Shown here: positions 7,480 through 15,542 of the stretch, piece after piece | Layout of the letters: the number at the start of each line of letters is the position of its first letter | Position numbering within the stretch: position 1 is the first letter of the stretch | Assembly: GCA_963765815.1 (NCBI GenBank) | Contig: CAVXXT010000007.1 | Location: 372,001 to 436,000, forward strand | DNA length: 64,000 nucleotides | Direction of reading: 5' to 3' | Origin: DATLNF01 sp963765815 | GTDB taxonomy: Bacteria > Actinomycetota > Actinomycetes > BP-191 | Translations under genes and position numbers: made by a program | Notes under the pieces: generated by a model | What the model was told of the DNA's origin: nothing | The model's database searches: none | Seen by the model: the letters and a program-made list of their open reading frames with translations, nothing else

Positions 7480-8604
7480 TCAGGCGGTGCCGAGGGTGAC
7501 GGCGAAGGTCCGGCGCGCCCCCGCGCGCAGCACGACGACCGACACGCGCTCACCGGGAGCGTGCGCGCCGACCAGGGCGACCAGGCCGTCGGAGCCGGCC
7601 ACCCGCACGCCGTCCACCTCGACCACCACGTCGCCGGCCAGCAGGCCGACCGCCGCCGCGGCACCGCCGGCGACGACGCCGCGGATCAGCGCGCCGGTGC
7701 TGTCGACGTCGTCCGAGGTGGTCACGCCGAGGCGCGCGTGCCGCGCCGTACCCGTGCGCATGAGCTCGTCAGCCACCCGGCGCGCCTCGTTGGCCGGGAT
7801 GGCGAAGCCGAGACCGATGCTGCCCGAGCCGCTGCCCGTCGTGGCGATCGCGCTGGTGACCGCGATGACCCGGCCCGACGTGTCGACGAGCGGGCCGCCG
7901 GAGTTGCCCGGGTTGATCGCGGCGTCGGTCTGGATGGCGTCGAGCACCGCCGGCGACCCGACGCCGCCGCCGGCGCGAACCGGCCGATGCAGCGCGGAGA
8001 CGATGCCCGCGGTCACCGAGCCGCTCAGCCCGAGCGGGCTGCCGACCGCGACCACCTGGTCGCCGACCGCCACCGCGTCACTGTCGCCGAAGACAGCGAC
8101 GGCGTAGTCGCGACTCGCAGCTGCGCGCACCACGGCCAGGTCCGTCGTCGCGTCCTCGCCGACCAGCGTCGCCGCGCTGGTGGTGCCGTCGGAGAAGGTC
8201 ACGCGGATCTGCTCGGCGCCGTCGACGACGTGCTGGTTGGTGAGGATCGAGCCGTCCGCCGCGATGACGATGCCGGAGCCGACGCCCGAGCCGGAGCGAC
8301 CGACGACCGACACCTCGACCACGGCGGGCGCGAGGGCGGCGGCCATCGCGGCCAGGCCGGTGCGGGCGACGACCGGCGTCGAGCCGGCAGCGGTCGTGGT
8401 CGTCACCGCGTTCACGGCGGCCGGTCGGGCCAGCCAGGCGCCGACCGCTCCACCGGTCGCCCCTGCCAGCACCGCCGTCGCGATCACGGCGGCAGCCAGC
8501 CGGCGGGGCCGCCTCGGCGGCGCAACCGCCGGGGGCGGCGGCACGTCGTACGTCGGCGCGCTCGGGTCGAGGAGGACGGTGGGTGCGTGGTCGAAGTCAG
8601 CCAT
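7480..8604 (-). CDS. HtrA/DegP-like membrane-anchored serine protease
   Basis: A 374-residue protein with a Pro-rich cytoplasmic tail, one membrane segment around residues 36-58, a trypsin-like domain and a C-terminal PDZ domain. The triad is visible as NQHVV (His), TTDLAVV (Asp) and GNSGGPL (Ser). The family degrades or chaperones misfolded envelope proteins outside the membrane. The ATG at 8604 starts a typical N-terminus; 16 extra codons upstream were not used. A GCTCTTACCGG motif 54 bp upstream recurs before the YceI-like gene. Confidence 0.9.
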   Translation of the reverse strand: MADFDHAPTVLLDPSAPTYDVPPPPAVAPPRRPRRLAAAVIATAVLAGATGGAVGAWLARPAAVNAVTTTTAAGSTPVVARTGLAAMAAALAPAVVEVSVVGRSGSGVGSGIVIAADGSILTNQHVVDGAEQIRVTFSDGTTSAATLVGEDATTDLAVVRAAASRDYAVAVFGDSDAVAVGDQVVAVGSPLGLSGSVTAGIVSALHRPVRAGGGVGSPAVLDAIQTDAAINPGNSGGPLVDTSGRVIAVTSAIATTGSGSGSIGLGFAIPANEARRVADELMRTGTARHARLGVTTSDDVDSTGALIRGVVAGGAAAAVGLLAGDVVVEVDGVRVAGSDGLVALVGAHAPGERVSVVVLRAGARRTFAVTLGTA

Positions 8605-8656
8605 GCGGCCACAATGGGGATCGAACCTGTGAGGACGTTCTGGGTTCAGCACAGAG

Positions 8657-8700
8657 TCCGGTAAGAGCTCGCGCCGCGGGTCCTTACCCGGCTCACACCT
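8657..8700. promoter_or_regulatory. Shared TTACC(C)GG motif between the protease and exporter genes
   Basis: In the 127-bp divergent gap, the minus strand carries GCTCTTACCGG (8658-8668), 54 bp before the protease start. The plus strand carries CCTTACCCGGCTCAC (8682-8696), about 36 bp before the permease start. The same 11-mer occurs 47 bp upstream of the YceI-like gene (13092-13102). These are possible sites for a common envelope-stress regulator, such as an OmpR-type response regulator or ECF sigma factor. Confidence 0.4.
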
Positions 8701-8731
8701 TCGTCACGCGCAGAGGCGGTTCACTGCAGCG

Positions 8732-10504
8732 ATGTTCTCCTTCCTGTACGTCGTCCGCGAGCTGCGGCGAAGGCTCGGCCGGACGATCCTCACCGCGCTC
8801 GGCCTGGCCGTCGGCGTCGGCCTGGTCATCGCGATCATGGGTGTGTCGCAAGGGCTCGACGACGCGCAGGACCGCGTCCTCGCGCCGCTCGGCTCGGTCG
8901 GCACCGACATCCTCGTGACCCGGGTCGTCGGCTCGACGACCGCGGCCAGCGCCAGTGCGTCGCCGAGCCCGAGCGCGGCCGTCCAGCCGCGACCCGGCCC
9001 CGGGGGCGGCGGGTTCTTCGGCGGCGGCGGTGGCGGCCTCGGCCGCGGCGCCGCCGGGCTCAACCAGGCGGATGCGCAGGCGCTGCTCGAGGAGAACAGC
9101 AACGTCACGACCGATCTGTCGAAGCTCGGCAAGCCGGGGACGACGTTCACCCGCGACTTCTTCCTCTCCGCGACGCTGCTGAGCTTCCCGGACAACGCGG
9201 TCGAGGAGGTGTCGAAGCTGCCCGGTGTCGAGTCCGCGGTGGGCGGGCTGGTGCAGCTGGCCCAGCACCAGACCGGCATGGTGCCTGAGATCGTGGCGAG
9301 CATCCAGACCGGCGGGCAGACCTTCGAGCAGACCGTGCGGCCCGCGCCGCTGACCGAGGCCGAACGGTCCGGGGTCGAGGCGTGCTTCGCGCGCGAGGGC
9401 GGGCAGGCCAGGCCGAGCCCCGGCGCGTCACCTGGCTCGGGTGGCGGGCAGCGCGGCGGTTTCGGCCAGGCGTTCGACCGGTGCCTGCCGGCGCGGTTCC
9501 GCGAGCTGCGGGCGCGCTTCATCACCCCGATCCAGACGCTGCGCCAGGTGGTCGCGCCGCCGAGCACCGACATCACCAACGTCAGCTACACCGCGGCTGG
9601 CATCGACCCGACGCACCGCGACGTCGGACTGGTCACGGCCGAGCAGCTGGTGACCGGACGGTGGATCGCGCCGACCGCGACCGACGAGGTGCTGCTCAAC
9701 GTCGCCTACGCCAACACGAAGTCGCTGCAGGTCGGCGCGAAGCTGCCGATCAACGGCACGTCGTACGCCGTCGTCGGGCTGGTGCGCCCGACGCTGACCG
9801 GCAGCACGGCCGACGTCTACTTCCCGGTGACCACGCTGCAGAAGCTGGCCAGCAAGCCCGGCCGGGTGACCCAGGTGCTGGTGAAGGCCGAGGACGCCGA
9901 GTCGGTCGACGCGGTCGCCGCCGGCATCAAGAAGATCCTGCCGGGAGCAGAGGTCGTGACGACCCAGGCGCTCGCCGACCAGGTGACCGGCAGCCTCTCC
10001 GACGCGCGCGACCTGGCGTCGCGGCTCGGCGGCGCGCTCGCGGTCATCGTGCTGGTCAGCGCGTTCAGCATCGCGGTGCTGCTCACGCTGTCCTCGATCG
10101 GCAAGCGGGTCCGCGAGATCGGGACGCTGCGCGCGATCGGCTGGTCGAAGGGCCGCGTCGTGCGACAGCTGCTCGGCGAGACGGTGCTGATCGGACTGGT
10201 CGGCGGGATGCTCGGCGTCGCCGTCGGCTTCGGCGTGGCGCAGCTGGTCGAGTCGAGCTCGCCGGCGCTCTCGGCCACGTCGTCCGGCGTACCGGGGATC
10301 AACGGCTCGACGCTGTCGGAGCTGTTCGGCCAGACCACGACCGCGGCGCAGACCACGAAGATCGCGGTGACCGCCCCGCTGCACGCCACGACGCTCGTCC
10401 TCGGGGTCGTCTTCGCGCTGGTCGGCGGCATCCTCGCCGGCCTCGCCGGCGGCTGGCGAGCCGCTCGGCTCTCCCCGGCGGTCGCGCTGAGGAACCTCGG
10501 ATGA
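8732..10504 (+). CDS. ABC transporter permease, MacB/FtsX type
   Basis: A 590-residue permease with a first membrane helix at about residues 18-40 (ILTALGLAVGVGLVIAIMGV), a long extracytoplasmic region of about 360 residues, and three C-terminal helices in the FtsX arrangement, including LGGALAVIVLVSAFSIAVLL. The outside domain holds low-complexity Gly/Pro segments near residues 70-105 and 225-245. It works with the ATPase encoded next, whose ATG overlaps its stop. Such pairs couple ATP hydrolysis to mechanical work in the envelope (lipid, peptide or protein export). The substrate is unknown. Confidence 0.9.
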   Translation: MFSFLYVVRELRRRLGRTILTALGLAVGVGLVIAIMGVSQGLDDAQDRVLAPLGSVGTDILVTRVVGSTTAASASASPSPSAAVQPRPGPGGGGFFGGGGGGLGRGAAGLNQADAQALLEENSNVTTDLSKLGKPGTTFTRDFFLSATLLSFPDNAVEEVSKLPGVESAVGGLVQLAQHQTGMVPEIVASIQTGGQTFEQTVRPAPLTEAERSGVEACFAREGGQARPSPGASPGSGGGQRGGFGQAFDRCLPARFRELRARFITPIQTLRQVVAPPSTDITNVSYTAAGIDPTHRDVGLVTAEQLVTGRWIAPTATDEVLLNVAYANTKSLQVGAKLPINGTSYAVVGLVRPTLTGSTADVYFPVTTLQKLASKPGRVTQVLVKAEDAESVDAVAAGIKKILPGAEVVTTQALADQVTGSLSDARDLASRLGGALAVIVLVSAFSIAVLLTLSSIGKRVREIGTLRAIGWSKGRVVRQLLGETVLIGLVGGMLGVAVGFGVAQLVESSSPALSATSSGVPGINGSTLSELFGQTTTAAQTTKIAVTAPLHATTLVLGVVFALVGGILAGLAGGWRAARLSPAVALRNLG

Positions 10505-11223
10505 GCGCCGACGCTCTGTTGTCGACGCCCGCGGCGGATCCGGCGAGCGGTCCGCTGTTCGAGCTGCAGGACGTGCGCCGCAGCTATCGCACCGGCGGCG
10601 GTGACGTGCACGCGATCGCCGGCATCGACCTCACCATCGGCACCGGCGAGCTGCTCGCGGTCGAAGGGGCGAGCGGCTCCGGGAAGAGCACGCTGCTGCA
10701 GCTGCTCGGCGCGCTCGACCGACCGACGTCGGGGTCACTGCGGTTCGACGGCCACGAGCTGTCGAAGATGAGCGACGGGCAGCTCACGTCGCTGCGGTCC
10801 ACGCACATCGGCTTCGTGTTCCAGGCATTCAACCTGATCCCGACGCTGAGCGCCGCGGAGAACGTCGAGGCGGCGATGGTGCCGCTCGGCCTGTCGTCGG
10901 CGCAGCGGCACGAGCGCAGCGCGGCGGTGCTGGAGCGGGTCGGGCTGGCCCACCGGGCCGCGCACCTTCCGTCGCGGCTCTCCGGCGGCGAGCAGCAGCG
11001 GGTCGCGATCGCGCGCGCACTCGCCAACTTCCCGCGGGTGATCCTCGCCGACGAGCCGACCGGCAACCTCGACACCGAGACGGCGGGCGAGGTCGTCGAC
11101 ACGCTCCGCCGGCTGGTCGACGACTCGGGTGTCACCGTCGTCGTGGTGACCCACAGCGAGGACGTGGCCCGTCGTACCGCGCGCCGGGTGCGGCTGCGCG
11201 ACGGACGGATCGTCGCCAGCTAG
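10501..11223 (+). CDS. ABC transporter ATP-binding protein, LolD/MacB family
   Basis: A 240-residue nucleotide-binding subunit with Walker A GASGSGKST, Q-loop VFQAFNLIPTLSA (the LolD/MacB-type FNLxPxLTxxEN block), ABC signature LSGGEQQRVAIARAL, Walker B VILADEPTGNLD and switch His VTHSEDVA. The ATGA overlap with the permease gene makes them one translationally coupled exporter. There is no membrane segment; the protein works on the cytoplasmic face. Confidence 0.94.
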   Translation: MSADALLSTPAADPASGPLFELQDVRRSYRTGGGDVHAIAGIDLTIGTGELLAVEGASGSGKSTLLQLLGALDRPTSGSLRFDGHELSKMSDGQLTSLRSTHIGFVFQAFNLIPTLSAAENVEAAMVPLGLSSAQRHERSAAVLERVGLAHRAAHLPSRLSGGEQQRVAIARALANFPRVILADEPTGNLDTETAGEVVDTLRRLVDDSGVTVVVVTHSEDVARRTARRVRLRDGRIVAS

Positions 11224-11324
11224 CCACAGGGGCTGCCGTAGGGACTAGGCCGCCTAGTCAGGGCTGACGGTTCTGCCGGATTCGGGCCGTGCCGGGGCGA
11301 AGAGCGCGCACCATCCCGGTTGTC

Positions 11325-12329
11325 ATGAGCAACCTGCTGCCGAGGCTCGTCCGCCCCGTGGGCGTCGCCCTTTCGCTGTCGTGCGCAGCATTCGGGGTGA
11401 TCTGGTCGACCGGCCCGTCCGCCCCGGCGTCGGTGACCCCCGCTGCCGCATACGCCGTCGCGCCGGCCGTGCCCGAGCCGGTCCCGACCGTCAACCTGGC
11501 GGCCCAGCCGCCGGCAGCGGCGACGGCACCCGCCGCAACGTCGAGGGCCACCGCCACAACCCGACCGCGTTCGGTCGCCGTCGACGACGACGGTCTCGCC
11601 GGCCGCGCCGCGACGACGAGGTCGACGACGACGGTGCGCCGCGGCCCCGAGACGCTCGCCGAGCGGCGCGCGCGACTACTCGCGATGGTTCCCTACAACT
11701 GGCGGGCGCTGGGGTTCTCCGTCGTCCTCGCCGGAGGGCGTACCGGTCTGCTCGGCCTCACCGAGCCGCAGGACCGGAGCATCACGATCTACGTGCGAGC
11801 CGGCCAGTCCGACCGCTCGCTGCTCGACACGCTGGCGCACGAGATCGGCCACGCCGTCGACATCACCTACGGCACCAAGGCGCGGCGCGACGAGTACCTG
11901 CGACTGCGCGGGATCTCGTCGGCGTGGTGGCCGTGCGGGTCCTGCTCGGACTACGCCTCGGGCGCCGGCGACTTCGCCGAGGTGTTCGCCGTGTGGGTGG
12001 TCGGCTCGCACTCGTTCAGCTCCCAGCTGGCCGGGCGCCCGACCGCCGCGCAGCTGCGCGGCATGCGCCACCTCTTCGTCGCGGACCCGGTTGCCGTCGC
12101 GGCGCTGGCGGCCGAGGCGAAGGCGGCGGCCGCCGCCGAAGCGGCTGCGGTCGAGTCCGCCACGGTGTCCGCGGCCCTCGCGTCGCCGCCGCCCGTCGTG
12201 CCGCCGCTCCTCACCGGTCCCGCGACGACCCCGGCGTACGTCTACCCGCAGCCGGTCAGGTCGCCGTACACGTGGACGTTCAGCTACCCGACGTACGACG
12301 GCAGCGGCGTACGCCGACCCCGGCGCTGA
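11325..12329 (+). CDS. Secreted putative zinc metallopeptidase (HEIGH motif)
   Basis: A 334-residue protein with an N-terminal signal or anchor segment at about residues 8-30, then a long Ala/Pro/Thr-rich linker, a compact domain with TLAHEIGHAVDITYG (the HExxH zinc site, completed by the Glu in FAEVFAVWV), a CGSC pair, and a disordered Ala-rich tail. The layout suits an extracytoplasmic zincin. The domain is short (about 130 residues) and I do not recognise a named family. ATG 11325 was preferred over an upstream in-frame codon because the hydrophobic segment follows directly. Confidence 0.7.
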   Translation: MSNLLPRLVRPVGVALSLSCAAFGVIWSTGPSAPASVTPAAAYAVAPAVPEPVPTVNLAAQPPAAATAPAATSRATATTRPRSVAVDDDGLAGRAATTRSTTTVRRGPETLAERRARLLAMVPYNWRALGFSVVLAGGRTGLLGLTEPQDRSITIYVRAGQSDRSLLDTLAHEIGHAVDITYGTKARRDEYLRLRGISSAWWPCGSCSDYASGAGDFAEVFAVWVVGSHSFSSQLAGRPTAAQLRGMRHLFVADPVAVAALAAEAKAAAAAEAAAVESATVSAALASPPPVVPPLLTGPATTPAYVYPQPVRSPYTWTFSYPTYDGSGVRRPRR

Positions 12330-12349
12330 TCTGCCGCCGGCGAGTCGGG

Positions 12350-13045
12350 TCAGGAACGGGCCAGCACCAGCAGGAACTCGAGCGAGCCGTGGTCCTCCAC
12401 CGTGGCCGGGCCGAAGCTGGGGCTCGGGATCCCCCACTCGTCGAAGGTGATCGGGATCGACCCGTTGATCTCGAGCCGGGCACCGGATCTCTGCGCTTTC
12501 ACCTCGAACGTGACGGAGCGGGTCTTCCCGCGAAGAGTCAGGTCCCCGGTCGCCTTGGCCGTGATGGCGACCCCGTCGGCCGGCAGGGAGGCGAGCTCGA
12601 TCGGCGACGAGAGCGCGAAGGTCGCCGTCGGGTACTGGTCGGTGCTCATGATCCGGCCGCGGAACTGGTTGTCCCGGCGCGACTGGTCGCTCTGAACCGT
12701 GGCCATCTGCACGGTGAACGTCGCCGTCGAGACCGTGCTGCCCGCGACTCCGACCGAGCCCTCGACGTCGTTGGTGCGGCCCACCGCGGTCGCGTCCTGG
12801 CCGAAGAGCACTTCCTTGACGCGGTAGCCGGCGACGCTGTCCGAGGTCACCGTCCAGGTCCCGTCGGTCGTCGTAGGCGCATCCGCATCCGGTGCGACAC
12901 TCGCCGAGGTGGTCGGAGCGGACGACAGCTGGAGCTCCTCCGGCGCGTCGCCGGAGATGACGTTGACGTAGAGCCACGTGCCGCCGACGACCACCACGAC
13001 GGCGACCAGCGGTACGGCGATCAGCCATCTCAGGCGACGGGACAT
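12350..13045 (-). CDS. YceI-like membrane-anchored protein
   Basis: A 231-residue protein with one N-terminal membrane helix (LIAVPLVAVVVVVGGTWLYV), a Ser/Thr/Asp-rich spacer and a C-terminal YceI lipocalin-like beta-barrel: GTWTVTSDSVAGYRVKE, the stretch around FRGRIMSTDQYPTATF, and LTLRGKTRSVTFEV. YceI proteins bind isoprenoid or other lipid ligands outside the cytoplasm. The ATG at 13045 follows a good AGGAG ribosome site. The gene shares a GCTCTTACCGG upstream motif with the HtrA-like gene. Confidence 0.85.
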   Translation of the reverse strand: MSRRLRWLIAVPLVAVVVVVGGTWLYVNVISGDAPEELQLSSAPTTSASVAPDADAPTTTDGTWTVTSDSVAGYRVKEVLFGQDATAVGRTNDVEGSVGVAGSTVSTATFTVQMATVQSDQSRRDNQFRGRIMSTDQYPTATFALSSPIELASLPADGVAITAKATGDLTLRGKTRSVTFEVKAQRSGARLEINGSIPITFDEWGIPSPSFGPATVEDHGSLEFLLVLARS

Positions 13046-13091
13046 GGCCAGCTCCTCGCTGTCGATCGGTCCGGGGAAGTCTGCTCGGTGC

Positions 13092-13102
13092 CGGTAAGAG
13101 CC
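13092..13102 (-). promoter_or_regulatory. GCTCTTACCGG upstream motif of the YceI-like gene
   Basis: Identical over 11 bp to the motif upstream of the HtrA-like gene (8658-8668), on the same strand relative to the gene and at nearly the same distance (47 versus 54 bp from the start codon). A chance match of both sequence and spacing is unlikely, but only two or three sites are available. Confidence 0.4.
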
Positions 13103-13147
13103 GGGTGTGCGACTTCCTCGACGTGACGGTCGACTACCGCCTCTGAG

Positions 13148-13220
13148 AGCCGCCTGTCGGAATCGAACCGACGACAACCTCATTACAAGTGAGGCGCTCT
13201 GCCAACTGAGCTAAGGCGGC
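13148..13220 (-). tRNA. tRNA-Thr (anticodon TGT)
   Basis: On the minus strand the 73-nt cloverleaf starts GCCGCCTTAGCTCAGTTGG. The 7-bp acceptor stem GCCGCCT/AGGCGGC closes with discriminator T. The anticodon stem-loop CCTCA-CTTGTAA-TGAGG places TGT at positions 34-36, and the T-arm GTCGG-TTCGATT-CCGAC is perfect. CCA is not encoded. It reads ACA and, with modification, ACG threonine codons. Confidence 0.97.
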
Positions 13221-13245
13221 GTACGCCGATGGTATCGACGTCGGA

Positions 13246-13251
13246 TAGCGT
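13246..13251 (+). promoter_or_regulatory. Candidate -10 box of a leaderless thioesterase-like gene
   Basis: TAGCGT lies 7 nt before the ATG at 13259, with no Shine-Dalgarno sequence between, in the short gap after the tRNA gene. Confidence 0.4.
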
Positions 13252-13258
13252 GCCGGGC

Positions 13259-13702
13259 ATGGACTTCGAGGCGCTCAAGGCCGGACTCGTCGCGGCCGTC
13301 CCGTTCAACTCCACGATCGGCGTCGAGTACGACGAGCTCAGCGGCGAGCGTGCAGTGCTGCGCCTGCCGGAGCGGGCCGACCTGCACAACCACGTCGGCG
13401 GCCCGCACGCCGGCGCGATGTTCTCCCTCGGCGAGGCGGCGTCCGGCGGCATCGTCATCGCCAACTTCGCCGAGCTGCTCGCCACGGTGACGCCGCTCGC
13501 GAAGAGCGCAGAGATCGCCTACAAGAAGGTCGCGATGGGCGACGTCACGGCGACCGCGACGCTGCAGCGCGACCGCGCCGAGGTGCTCGCCAACCTCGAG
13601 GCCAACGGCAAAGCCGAGTTCGACGTCGCCGTGACCATCGCCGACGCGACCCAGACCACTGCCGAGATGACGGTGCGTTGGCACCTGCGCGCCAACCGCT
13701 GA
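13259..13702 (+). CDS. Hotdog-fold thioesterase-like protein (DUF4442 type)
   Basis: A 147-residue single-domain hotdog protein. Recognisable blocks are GVEYDELSGERAVLRLPERADLHNH, then GGPHAGAMFSLGEAASGG (the central hotdog helix) and YKKVAMGDVTATATL. PaaI/DUF4442 relatives hydrolyse acyl-CoA thioesters, but the catalytic Asp/Glu is not certain here. The ATG at 13259 was chosen because it starts at the fold and follows a -10-like hexamer. Confidence 0.8.
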   Translation: MDFEALKAGLVAAVPFNSTIGVEYDELSGERAVLRLPERADLHNHVGGPHAGAMFSLGEAASGGIVIANFAELLATVTPLAKSAEIAYKKVAMGDVTATATLQRDRAEVLANLEANGKAEFDVAVTIADATQTTAEMTVRWHLRANR

Positions 13703-13703
13703 C

Positions 13704-13777
13704 CCGAACGAGACGCGACCCGGTCGCAGCCCCCGCACGAGAAACGCACGAGATGCGACCCGGTCGCATGTCGTTCG
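13704..13777. repeat. Hairpin element with paired GCGACCCGGTCGC palindromes, copy 1
   Basis: Two copies of the 13-bp near-palindrome GCGACCCGGTCGC (13715-13727 and 13755-13767) sit inside a larger inverted repeat bounded by CGAACGA and TCGTTCG. The intervening GCAGCCCCCGCAC matches copy 2 at 30226-30307. It lies just downstream of the thioesterase-like stop and before a convergent gene, as a terminator would. Confidence 0.7.
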
Positions 13778-13809
13778 ACGAGAGTGCGGAGGTGGGGTGC
13801 GAGGGCGAG

Positions 13810-14619
13810 CTACGCCGGGATCGGCGAGCCCTTCATCCAGACCAGGGACAGGCTGAACACAGCCGCCGAGACCGTGGTCTCCGCGTGCATGCCGAAGCCG
13901 CGCTCGACCCGGAACGCAGCGTCGTAGCTGCTCGGCCGGATCACCGCGTGCGACGAGGAGCGCGCCGCGGTCAGGGGGAGCCGGGTCTTGCGGACCACCG
14001 ACCCGTCGCAGGACTCGGTCGGGGCGACGAGGCAGGTCGACACGTAGTCGAAGCCGGTCAGTCCGGCGGAGGTGACCTGCTGCAGCGCGGCGACAACCGA
14101 AGTGCGGCCCGGGTGGACGCGCAGCCGGCGCTCGTCGGAGGTGGCGTCAGCGTTGACCGTGTACGTCGTCGTCTGCAGCGCGGCCTGCGTCGCGTGCTGC
14201 GGGCGAACCTCGACGAACGGCTCCTCCGGGATCGGGATGAACACCTCGGTCGGGCCACGCTCGGCGATCAGGTAGAGGCGGTAGGTGCCGGGCGCGACCT
14301 GGTAGTCCTCGCCCAACGGCACCAGCGCGCCGCCGGAGTCACCGCCGGCGCCGGCGCCGGGCGCCGCGAGCGCGCCGATCGGGTGCCGGGTGGAGGTGTC
14401 CGGGACCAGGTAGAAGCCGGCGTAGCGACCGCCGCCCTTGACGACGATGTCGCTCGGCCGGATGTCGACGATCTGGTGCACGAAGACGTCGACGTACCCC
14501 GTGCCGTTGCCCTTGAGGGAGATGCCCTCACGAGCGTCGGCGTACGACGGACGCAGGATCGTGACGAGAGAGATGAGCGCGACGAGCAGGAGCGCAGGAC
14601 GACGCGGAACGCGGCGGAT
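13810..14619 (-). CDS. Secreted protein of unknown function, possible AUC start
   Basis: From 14619 the frame gives 269 residues: a basic start, a hydrophobic signal core (ALLLVALISLVTIL), a likely cleavage site after SYADA, then a beta-rich domain with VAPGTYRLYLIAERGP and a Cys pair in STCLVAPTESCDG. No ATG, GTG or TTG lies in frame upstream of a GTG at 14481, and starting there would remove the signal peptide. An ATC at 14617-14619 sits 7 nt after a GGAGG, so initiation at AUC (or a miscalled ATG) is likely. It shares a layout with the protein at 41086-42060. Confidence 0.65.
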   Translation of the reverse strand: MRRVPRRPALLLVALISLVTILRPSYADAREGISLKGNGTGYVDVFVHQIVDIRPSDIVVKGGGRYAGFYLVPDTSTRHPIGALAAPGAGAGGDSGGALVPLGEDYQVAPGTYRLYLIAERGPTEVFIPIPEEPFVEVRPQHATQAALQTTTYTVNADATSDERRLRVHPGRTSVVAALQQVTSAGLTGFDYVSTCLVAPTESCDGSVVRKTRLPLTAARSSSHAVIRPSSYDAAFRVERGFGMHAETTVSAAVFSLSLVWMKGSPIPA

Positions 14620-14686
14620 GGTCCTACCTCCTCGAGCGGGTCGGGCTGGGCGACGCGGTGCGGGGAAGTGCGGGGCTGCGGCAGGG

Positions 14687-15339
14687 CTAGGAGACGTCGG
14701 CGATCTCTCGGGCGCGCAGGTGCATGTCGAGCTTGCGCTTGATGCGCTGCAGGGCGTTGTCGATCGACTTCACGTGCCGGTTGAGCATCTCGGCGATCTC
14801 CTGGTAGCTCTTGCCCTCGACGTAGAGCAGAGCACCTCGGCCTCGAGGTCGGAGAGCACCTCGTCGAAGTGGCGCTGCAGGTGCCGGATGCGCTCCGAGG
14901 AGATCACCAGGTCGGCCGGGTCGCAGATCGCGGTGCTCGGGATGACGTCGCCGAGCACGCGGTCGCCGTCCTCGTCGGAGACGACGGGGCGGTTGAAGGA
15001 GACGTAGGAGTTGAGCGGGCCGTGCTTCTGCCGGGTCGCGGTCTTGATCGCCGTGATGATCTGGCGGGTGACGCAGAGCTCGGCGAAGGCGCGGAACGAC
15101 GTGAGCATGTCCGGGTTGAAGTCACGGACCGCCTTGTAGAGGCCGATCATGCCTTCCTGGATGATGTCCTCGCGGTCGGCGCCGACCAGGAAGTAGGAGC
15201 GCGCCTTGACCCGGGCGAAGTTGCGGTACTTGGTGAGGATCTCGGCCAGGGCGACGTCGTCGCCGGCCTTGGCGGCCATGACCAGCTCGTCGTCCGAGCG
15301 CACCAGCTCGTCGTCGCTGCCGTCACGGTGCCGCCGCAC
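14687..15339 (-). CDS. sigH: RNA polymerase sigma factor, SigH-like, with one frameshift
   Basis: Residues 1-175 read as a Bacillus-type SigH: KARSYFLVGADREDIIQEG (region 2, core binding), LTSFRAFAELCVTRQIITAI and RQKHGPLNSYVSFNRPV. After SDLEAEVL the frame breaks near 14828-14830, and the region 4 helix-turn-helix continues in another frame as YQEIAEMLNRHVKSIDNALQ, then RIKRKLDMHLRAREIADVS. One missing base restores a protein of about 217 residues. Both halves are well conserved, so a sequencing error is likelier than a pseudogene. The GTG at 15339 follows a GAGAGGG ribosome site. The target regulon is unknown. Confidence 0.85.
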
Positions 15340-15542
15340 TCGAGAGCCCTCTCGCCACCGGGATCTAACAGGTCAATGCGTGAAGAAAATACCTAGCCCA
15401 GGGTACCGCGGGACCTGTCCCGGTGGCCATAGTTGCCTCTGGCGACATTTCCCCGGAGATCCGGCCCCGACCAGGCCCGGATTCCCGTCGTGACGACCTC
15501 AACGAGGCACCTGACCTGCGGTGACGCCGCCGAACCGACCGA

